Source of the DNA: Baffinella frigidus
Taxonomy: Eukaryota; Cryptophyceae; Cryptomonadales; Baffinellaceae
NCBI GenBank assembly: GCA_026770585.1
Contig: MU647199.1
Span: forward strand, 143,609 to 155,262
Direction of reading: 5' to 3'
Length of the DNA: 11,654 bases
Shown in pieces: positions 7,450 to 11,654 of this stretch (its first letter is position 1; every line of letters starts with the position of its first letter). Position numbers and translations under genes: made by a program. The notes under the pieces are model-generated. The model did not search any database. It was not told the DNA's origin and saw nothing but the letters and a program-made list of their open reading frames with translations.

Positions 7450-10400
7450 TGTGTGTGTGTGAGAGAGAGCGTCAGCCCAGCCACTGGAGATGACCCGAGT
7501 GTCTTGATTGACTCGAGTTCTAAGATTTCGAGCCTACCCCACACCCTAGAGGACCCTTAAGAAGTCCAGCCACGTGAGCAACCCGCGCTACAACAGACGT
7601 TACAGCCCTGATCCCTATCCCCAAAGCCTGGGACATCAACACGCGGACTAGCAAGGCCCATTTCTGCCGTGCCGCAACCCTTCACCTGTGGGTAGGACGG
7701 GAACTCCGATTCTGGGAGGTGAAATGAATCAGGAAAACACAGAACACCCTGCCCCCTTTGCTCAGAGGGGGTGGGGCGCGCCAGGGCGGTGGGGCGAGGT
7801 CAGGGGGGGTGGGTGCGTCGGGTCGAAGAGGATCAAATCGAGGCTGAAGCTTGAGCTATTGAACGTGTGGCTGTACCGACGATGGCACCGACGTTCGAGG
7901 TCGACCCTCCAAGGACCTCCTTGCCTTCCGAGATCACCGTCGCCGACTTGATCACCGTGGCCTCGGGCAGGCCCTGGTCAAACAAAGGGGTTTCGCGGTG
8001 TTAGATTCTGGTCAAACACGCGCTTGTTTCGCAAGGGCCCAGGCGGCGCCGGACCTGAATGATGTACCGGGCCTGAAGCATGCTAGCACCGTGCAATGGG
8101 TAGAGGTTGCGGCCTGCCTGCCAGCTGGGCCGCGACGGGGGTCCCACCATCTGGTGCACTCCCCACACAACGGGCTACGAAGGGATTTTTGGCCCGATTC
8201 GGGCCGAACATCCGTTACCTTATCTGCAGAAACCCCCCAATTTCCCTACGATATTGCCCACCGTAGGATGTCATCATCAACGCGCTGCGAGCAGACGCGT
8301 GAATCGCCACTGTGCCACATTGGCCTACTGGCGCAGAGGGCCACCGCGCGGGGTGCGTGTCCTGGGCCGAGCTAGCACGGGGCGGCGTGCCTGCAGCTTG
8401 AGGGCGGCGTTGAGAGAGGTAGCGTCCAGCTTCGTCGCGAGGCTCTGGGCCGCGGCTGTGTCGGCGGCGGCCACGCGAAAGTCCACCTCGACGCTCGTCG
8501 CGAGCAGGCGGCGGCTGGCTGAGCGGCGCGAGGTGACTTCGCGGATGGCCGTGATCTCGACACTGCTCACAGCAACTCCTGCGGCAGACGCAATCCCGTA
8601 GCGGAAGTTGGTCTGCTTGGCGGACGTGAACTCTGCGCGCGAGAGCAGGAGGGACACCACCATCTCCACGTATCTGGAGAGGGGATTTGAGGTTCAGGTT
8701 TTAAGCTTTGACGTTACTTGGTCCAAGGTGCAGGGTTTACGGTTTACGGTTTAGAATTTCGGGTGTCTGAGGTGCAGGGTGTCGGGCACGTACCTGGTGC
8801 GCACCAGGGCTTGGCATTCCATGCGCTGCCAGGGGCGTCCTTGCAGTGTGGGAAACTGTGTGAAAGGGAGGTGGGCAGGGAGGCAAGGAGAGAGGGGGGA
8901 CACACACGTGGTGAAATCCGTGTACGGTGGCGACGGCGCTGCGACCGAGGGTGTCGGAGTGGTTGTCGCCGAGGCCACCGACGACTTGACCGCCGCCGAC
9001 TTGAGCACCGTCGCCTTGGGCAGGCCCTGCAAAGAGGCTTCGCGGTTAGGTTCTGATCAATTCGCGAAGGGATGAGGACCTGCACCGTGCAATGGGTCGA
9101 GGTTGCGGCCAGCCAGCCAGATGGGTCTCGACGAGGGTCCCGCCTATCAGATGCTGGCATCAAAGCGCTGCGGGCAGACGCACGTCCAAGGCCAAGATAG
9201 CACGGGGCGGCGTGCCTGCTGCGCGAGGGCGGCGTTGAGGGACGTGGCGTCGAGGTTCGACGCGAGGCTCTGGGCCGCGGCTGTGTCGGCGGCGGCAACT
9301 CGGAAGTCAACCTGTGCCACCCACACACTACCTCCCGTCAGAAAAATGCCCCGTGCTTCTCGACATACACTTCTGCGGTGTCAGGGAAACGATGTAATCC
9401 AAAGTTGAGCATCATTGTTCGAACCAAGGTGAGCATCGTTGTTCGAACCAGCTCGTGAACACGTGAGGCGAGCAGAGAATATCGGGAGATTCTGCTGGGT
9501 CAATGATGGCTGTCGGATCGGGCCGAGGATGTGTCGGATGCACGGTGTATCACACCTCAACAAGTGGGGTGCATGTACTCTTTGTTGGCAGGAAGGGCGG
9601 ACCTCGACGCTCGTCGCGAGCAGGCGGCGGCTGGCTGAGCGGCGCAAGGTGACTTCGTGGATGGCCGTGATCTCGACACTGCTTGCAGACACGCCCGCGG
9701 CTGCCGCCACGCCCGAGAGGAAGTTGGCCTGCTTGGCGGACGTGAACTCCGCGGCGGAGAGTGGGAGGGACACCACCATCTCCACGTACCTGGTACGTAC
9801 CAAGGTTTAGGGTTTGGGGTTGATGTTTTATGGTTTAGGGTTTAGCGTGTGGGGTGTAGGGTTTAGGGTGCAGGGTTTATGGTTTAGGGTTTAGGGTTTA
9901 GGGTTTGGGGGTTAGGGTTTGGGGCTTAGGGTTTCCATGACGCAAAAAATCCAGGGCTTGGCATTAGATACGCCGGCGCGTCGTTGCAATGTGGGAAAGG
10001 GAGGCAACGGGAGGGGGGGGGGCACACACGTGGTGAAATCCGCTGCGACTGCGGGTGCCGCGGTCGTGGTCGGCTCAGGCGCTGCTGCAACGGTGGTGGT
10101 GGTGGTGGTGGGAGGGGACGTCGTTGCGGGAGGGGTGGAGGTGGTCGTGGTCGTCGTCTCTTCCATGGTGGTGGAGGTGGTAGGCGCAGCGGCTGTCGAG
10201 GTGGTGGCCCCATCGACGGCAGTGGTGGTGGTAGCCGCCTCAGTCGCTACCGCTGTCGTGGTAGTGGTAGCGACCGTCTCCTCAGCGGTAGAAGCAGCGA
10301 CCGCCTCAGCGGCCGTTGTCGAAGTTGCGTTTCCATCGGCGGTAGTGTCTGAATCGGAGAGGGCGGCGGCGGTGCTTGTGGTGACCTCCTCGGGTGCTGT

Positions 10401-11555
10401 GGTGGACGTGGTGGTCTCAGCGGGTGTGGTGGTAGTACTCGTCGTCTCGGCGGGTGCGGTGGTAGTCGTGGTCGTCTCAGGCGGGGTTGTCGTCGTGGTC
10501 GTCTCCGCGGGGGTAGTGGTGGAGGTGGTGGTAACCGTCTCCTCCTCGACAGGAACAACCGTGAAAGAGGTGAGGTGCGTCGTCTGACAGATGACCCCTG
10601 CGTCGCCGTTGGGTAGCGTCGTGACCCCGACGTCGGAGAAAGCAGAGCCGTTGACGTAGACGCACTTGCCCTTGCCGCTGACGGCGCGGTGCGCCGCAGT
10701 GAAGGGGATCGAGATGTTGATGCTCTCGGAGAGGGAGGAGACCGGGATGTGGAAGCCGTTTTGGGAGAGGAAGAGCGTAACTAGGGGGGCGATGGGGGCG
10801 ACGCCGCCGAAGGTGGGGACAGAGAAGAAGGCGCCGAAAAAGACGTCAACGGGGCTGATGAAGCCGAGGCCGGCATCGTCCTCGAACGTCGACGGCATCG
10901 AGTACGACACCGCCGTTTCGAAGAGGCGGTCCTGTGTCGCGAGCGAGGTGGCGGCCCACGCCCGCCCGGCAAAGGGGGAGCGCGTGATGGAAGTGGAGGA
11001 GCTGTTGGAGCTGGCCACCCACGCCGCGCCTGTGACCATCCCCGCGGCTGTCTCGCGGAGCACCGACATGAGGCCCTGCTCGACCTTGGTCACAACCAAG
11101 GAGAGGTCCGCGTCCGAGACGTTGCCCTGTTTCGTGGCCGCGAGGGCATTGTTCATGAAGGAGAGCGCTGAGGATGCGCACGACGTCGAGATCGACGACA
11201 CCTGCCACCACCAAACACTTTCAGTCACCCCCGCACCACATGGAGCCTCTGTCCCCGCGACAATCCGCATTGCTACCACCAGCGCCTGGACGGATGCCCC
11301 CTTATGCTACGCAGTATTTTCCCTATGTCCCCACCAGAAGCGGGATCCAGGCACTTTCGTCGATTGCAAGAGGTGCTGTCAGGAGCCGGGAGGGGGGCGC
11401 ACCGAGGAGTGTTCGTCCGAGACGAGGATTGAAACGTGGTCGAGCAAGCGGGCGACGAGCGCGGTGGAGAGGTGCGCTGGGTTGGACGAGATGGTGCTCG
11501 CGAGGTTGAGCGACGTGCACATGTAGCCCTTTGACATACTCGCCGCGTCGTTGAC
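4240..11555 (-). CDS. Multi-exon cell-surface receptor-like protein (GPS-like motif, Thr-rich stalk, two SEA-like repeats, one TM helix), 5' partial
   Basis: I joined 12 exons: 11555-11403, 11201-10030, 9789-9603, 9311-9204, 9026-8908, 8673-8379, 7973-7877, 7317-7238, 6593-6210, 5947-5711, 5430-5381, 4465-4240. Codon phase is kept at all 11 junctions and the joined frame is 1,035 codons plus TAG. Domain order by residue: REJ/GAIN-like region 1-255, GPS-like motif with His260-Leu-Thr, Thr-rich stalk about 270-440, SEA-like repeat 1 about 442-580, repeat 2 about 580-705, transmembrane helix about 707-730, then a Pro-rich cytoplasmic tail to 1035. Such layouts suggest a type I membrane protein that senses or adheres at the cell surface; this role is inferred. 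The first visible exon follows a splice acceptor beside the telomere repeats, so the start codon and signal peptide are absent. All acceptors are CAG|G except one CAG|A. Two donors are ambiguous (GT or GC), changing the length by four codons each. I do not recognise a named gene. Confidence 0.82.
4466..4748 (+). repeat. Intronic duplicated element, copy 1
   Basis: Begins CTGCCGGG exactly at the last base of intron 11 (sense strand CCCGGCAG is the acceptor). It runs through an exon-like piece, an 80 base GTGAGT...CCGGCAG segment (4537-4616), a CT tract and AGGTCGG. It is the counterpart of 4850-5110. The exon-like frame is out of phase with that of copy 2, so it is not an active gene in this form. 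Confidence 0.7.
4756..4815. mobile_element. Partial copy of the 98 base foldback, inverted, in intron 11
   Basis: CCCTTCAGTGACCAGTAGGC through the core to GACCTGCCTAGG matches the reverse complement of 2789-2845 with several changes. The other arm is not recognisable; instead a hairpin GGGGTCAATTTTGACCCC follows at 4823-4840. Confidence 0.55.
4850..5110 (+). repeat. Intronic duplicated element, copy 2
   Basis: Same order as copy 1: CTGCCGGG, an exon-like piece reading LPGVRKRLVLDAFVV, an intron-like 81 bases (4916-4996, GTGAGT to CCCGGCAG), a short EEIIDPRG-like piece and a long CT tract. Within the exon-like piece the first three differences from copy 1 are silent third-base changes, as if it was once coding on the plus strand. 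Confidence 0.7.
5381..5430 (-). CDS. Exon 11: short cytoplasmic exon
   Basis: Acceptor GTGAGCAG|GTC and donor TAC|GTACGC bound a 50 base exon reading VVTTVEHESFWRPFNP plus two bases. It is supported mainly by phase: it accepts phase 0 from exon 10 and supplies exactly the phase 2 needed by exon 12. Without it, exons 10 and 12 do not join in frame. Confidence 0.62.
5630..5660 (+). repeat. (TC)n tract flanked by direct repeats, intron 10
   Basis: The tract lies between two related segments (GCGCACGCGGGGACAGACGG... at 5590 and GCGCACGCAGAAGACGGGAT... at 5662), each about 33 bases. This looks like a tandem duplication with the microsatellite between. Confidence 0.75.
5711..5947 (-). CDS. Exon 10: cytoplasmic tail
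   Basis: Acceptor CCTACACCAG|GCG, directly after the telomere-like tract; 79 codons, phase 0 at both ends. The peptide is rich in Pro, Gly and Met (for example SGRLPGLPGMPHPL and VLGMGMRVAPMNLASLGG) and ends RHMEP. Donor CCG|GTCTGG is weak, so the exact 3' edge is less sure than the exon itself. No known domain is recognised. Confidence 0.72.
5954..6200 (+). repeat. Interstitial telomere-like tract filling intron 9
   Basis: About 247 bases of TTTAGGG variants (TTTGGGG, TTAGGGG, TTCAGGG, TCAGGGG). It occupies nearly all of the 262 base intron, from eight bases after the donor to five or six bases before the acceptor on the sense strand. Variant repeats are clustered in blocks, which suggests local expansion after insertion. 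Confidence 0.9.
6210..6593 (-). CDS. Exon 9: Pro-rich cytoplasmic tail
   Basis: Acceptor CACACCAG|GCC; 128 codons, phase 0 at both ends, donor TGG|GTAAAT. The peptide starts AVKQAESSSLENAA and contains the Pro-rich cluster APPPPRPLTPP, a possible SH3/WW-type ligand, plus several Ser/Leu-rich patches. It is low in complexity and probably disordered. The following intron is almost entirely telomere-like repeat. Confidence 0.75.
7238..7317 (-). CDS. Exon 8: transmembrane helix and stop-transfer
   Basis: Acceptor GTGGAGACAG|GC. The peptide GVVAGLVVCIALVAAIVYY followed by NRTRKKQ is a clear single transmembrane helix with a basic cytosolic anchor. The GxxxG-like spacing with exon 7 (GAIVGG) is common in helices that pair. 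The donor is CAG|GTGACT, phase 0. A long CT-rich tract on the sense strand lies just upstream of the acceptor. Confidence 0.85.
7347..7469 (+). repeat. (GA)n/(GT)n microsatellite, intron 7
   Basis: About 120 bases of GA with a GT block at 7446-7461. On the sense strand it is CT-rich and ends about 30 bases upstream of the exon 8 acceptor, so it can serve as a very long polypyrimidine tract. Confidence 0.88.
7877..7973 (-). CDS. Exon 7: end of repeat 2 and start of the membrane helix
   Basis: Acceptor TTTGACCAG|GGC. The peptide GLPEATVIKSATVISEG parallels exon 5, then diverges into a short linker ending SNVGAIV. Donor TCG|GTACAG leaves one base, which joins GC of exon 8 to make Gly within the hydrophobic segment. 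The linker is shorter than after repeat 1, placing repeat 2 close to the membrane. Confidence 0.78.
8379..8673 (-). CDS. Exon 6: SEA-like repeat 2 in one exon
   Basis: Acceptor CTCTCCAG|A, the only one not followed by G. The phase-2 join gives DFTT-YVEM again. The 98 codons match exons 3 plus 4 nearly residue for residue (for example SSVEITAI, RRSASRRLLATSVEV, DATSLNAAL), but no intron interrupts the SVE-V point. The end has the same GT (8379) or GC (8391) donor ambiguity as exon 4. Confidence 0.82.
8730..8754 (+). repeat. Short degenerate telomere-like tract in intron 5
   Basis: CAGGGTTTACGGTTTACGGT and following bases form about three variant repeats, flanked by further related words (GGTTCAGG, CCAAGGTGCAGGG) up to about 8680. 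It lies in the intron upstream of exon 6 and in the same orientation as the other intronic tracts. Confidence 0.6.
8908..9026 (-). CDS. Exon 5: end of repeat 1 and linker
   Basis: Acceptor CTTTGCAG|GGC; the peptide starts GLPKATVLKSAAVKSS and moves into a Thr/Pro/Ala linker (TTTPTPSVAAPSPP) ending YTDFTT. Donor CAC|GTGTGT is identical to that of exon 2, and the phase (two spare bases) is the same. It is the paralogue of exon 7 at its start and of the exon 2 end at its finish, so one duplication unit spans exons 3 to 5. Confidence 0.77.
9204..9311 (-). CDS. Exon 4: second half of SEA-like repeat 1
   Basis: Begins after GTGGCACAG| with VDFRVAAADTAAAQ, which continues exon 3 exactly where the second copy is unbroken. 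It ends either at CCC|GTGCTA (9204) or, four codons earlier, at CAG|GCACGC (9216). Both keep phase 0. The GT donor is canonical. The GC donor gives a join, LAQQ-GLPKATV, that better fits the usual repeat, which lacks ARRP. Confidence 0.75.
9406..9452 (+). repeat. Tandem duplication inside intron 3
   Basis: TGAGCATC[A/G]TTGTTCGAACCA occurs twice in a row with short spacers. It lies inside the intron that is absent from the second domain copy. Confidence 0.65.
9603..9789 (-). CDS. Exon 3: first half of SEA-like repeat 1
   Basis: The acceptor is GTACGTACCAG|G and the phase-2 join with exon 2 restores a Thr codon (DFTT-YVEM). The 62 full codons read YVEMVVSLPLSAAEF and onward through SSVEITAI to RRLLATSVE. 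This pattern (a beta strand, an SAKQ-type helix, an AAGV turn, a second strand, then Arg-Arg-Leu-Leu) is typical of a repeat I know from surface proteins of several algae, distantly like SEA domains. The donor GAG|GTCCGC is weak but is fixed by comparison with the intron-less second copy. Confidence 0.8.
9804..9934 (+). repeat. Interstitial telomere-like tract in intron 2
   Basis: Degenerate repeats of GGTTTAG with GGTTTGGGG, TGCAGGG and similar variants. On the sense strand of the receptor gene it is CCCTAAA-rich and lies a few bases upstream of the exon 3 acceptor. Confidence 0.85.
10030..11201 (-). CDS. Exon 2: GAIN/GPS-like extracellular region and Thr-rich stalk
   Basis: The longest exon, 390 codons plus two bases. 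It opens after TGGTGGCAG| and ends CAC|GTGTGT. The N-terminal half (residues 52-255) has a helical start, then beta-type segments such as ESINISIPF. Residues 231-262 carry Cys231, Cys256 and CQTTHLTSFTVV, which matches the end of GPS motifs, where cleavage occurs between Leu and Thr in the known family. The usual first-half Trp and one Cys pair are missing, so autocleavage is uncertain. Residues 270-440 are a Thr/Pro/Glu/Ala-rich stalk with repeated PAETTTTTT-like units, expected to be O-glycosylated. The end, ADFTT, recurs at the end of exon 5 and marks the junction of the duplicated domain. Confidence 0.83.
10041..10550 (-). repeat. Thr-rich low-complexity coding repeat (mucin-like stalk)
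   Basis: Inside exon 2 the sense strand is dominated by ACN and GCN/CCN codons, giving long Thr runs broken by Pro, Ala and Glu. The triplet repeats also create long open frames on the opposite strand (Val-rich), which I do not believe are genes. Repeats of this kind are prone to length variation between strains. Confidence 0.85.
11403..11555 (-). CDS. Exon 1 visible: first REJ/GAIN-like piece of the receptor
   Basis: This exon is 51 codons, phase 0 at both ends. Its acceptor CACACCAG|GTC sits directly against the telomere tract and its donor is TCG|GTGCGC. The peptide has two Cys-free helix-like stretches with the pattern of helical REJ/GAIN regions (residues such as SLNLASTISSNP and LLDHVSILVSDEH). 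An acceptor at its start means that at least one upstream exon should exist but is not in the window. An open frame without stops and matching phase to the next exon support it. The Met codons inside could act as starts only if the acceptor is not used, which I consider less likely. Confidence 0.68.
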
Positions 11556-11563
11556 CTGGTGTG

Positions 11564-11654
11564 GGGTTTAGGGTTTAGGGTTTAGGGTTTAGGGTTTAGG
11601 GTTTAGGGTTTAGGGTTTAGGGTTTAGGGTTTAGGGTTTAGGGTTTAGGGTTTA
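11564..11654 (+). repeat. Telomere repeat array (TTTAGGG)n
   Basis: Thirteen perfect tandem copies of GGGTTTA run to the window edge with the G-rich strand pointing outward, as at a true right telomere. The perfection contrasts with the degenerate internal tracts. It adjoins the acceptor of the first visible exon within ten bases, so it may also be an intron tract where assembly stopped. Confidence 0.9.

Noticed and set aside
8744-9328. 194 codon minus-strand Arg/Pro/Ser-rich open frame
   Set aside because: Shifted frame of exons 4 and 5 that reads through their acceptors and donors; the spliced frame carries the conserved repeat.
9919-10587. 222 codon plus-strand open frame, Val-rich
   Set aside because: It is the reverse of the Thr-rich stalk. 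The minus strand has splice-consistent domains at both sides and the Val runs only mirror ACN codons.
10666-11526. 286 codon plus-strand open frame
   Set aside because: Antisense to the REJ/GAIN-like exons and the intron between them. The minus frame shows domain features and phase-matched splicing; this one shows none.

Overview
This is a GC-rich piece of nuclear DNA from a eukaryote, almost certainly a single-celled alga or relative. It ends in 13 perfect copies of the TTTAGGG telomere repeat (11564-11654), oriented as at a right chromosome end. Evidence for a eukaryote: a spliced gene of at least 12 exons, plant/algal-type telomere repeats, long CT/GA microsatellites, small foldback transposons and degenerate telomere-like tracts scattered inside introns. 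The lineage is inference. A repeated SEA-like domain of the kind seen in algal surface proteins, together with TTTAGGG telomeres, suggests a prasinophyte-type green alga. A dinoflagellate or chromerid is the main alternative: 11 of 12 acceptors read CAG|G and possible GC donors are present.

Right part (4240-11555, minus strand): one large gene, transcribed away from the telomere and missing its 5' end at the edge of the window. I assembled 12 exons by hand. Codon phase is preserved across all 11 junctions, giving about 1,035 residues and a stop at 4240-4242. In order the product has a REJ/GAIN-like extracellular region ending in a GPS-like motif with His-Leu-Thr, a long Thr-rich mucin-like stalk, two tandem copies of an algal SEA-like domain, one transmembrane helix with a basic stop-transfer, and a Pro-rich cytoplasmic tail of about 300 residues. 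This is the layout of a cell-surface adhesion or sensing receptor. No function is shown by the sequence itself.

The introns are the most unusual part. Several hold degenerate telomere repeats, always with the C-rich strand as the sense strand and sometimes directly against the acceptor. Three introns share a 15-base word near their 5' ends. One domain copy has an intron that the other lacks. The last intron carries a duplicated element that contains an intron-like 80 nt segment on the opposite strand.

Left part (1-4239): no convincing gene. It is a graveyard of short mobile DNA: a family of about 118 bp foldback elements with TA target sites (four good copies, one degenerate copy, one divergent relative and fragments), other foldbacks, an interstitial telomere tract in the opposite orientation, and a degraded satellite-like repeat. 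A 44-codon open frame at 2630-2764 in AT-richer DNA is the only small coding candidate.

No rRNA, tRNA, CRISPR array or bacterial-type gene was seen.
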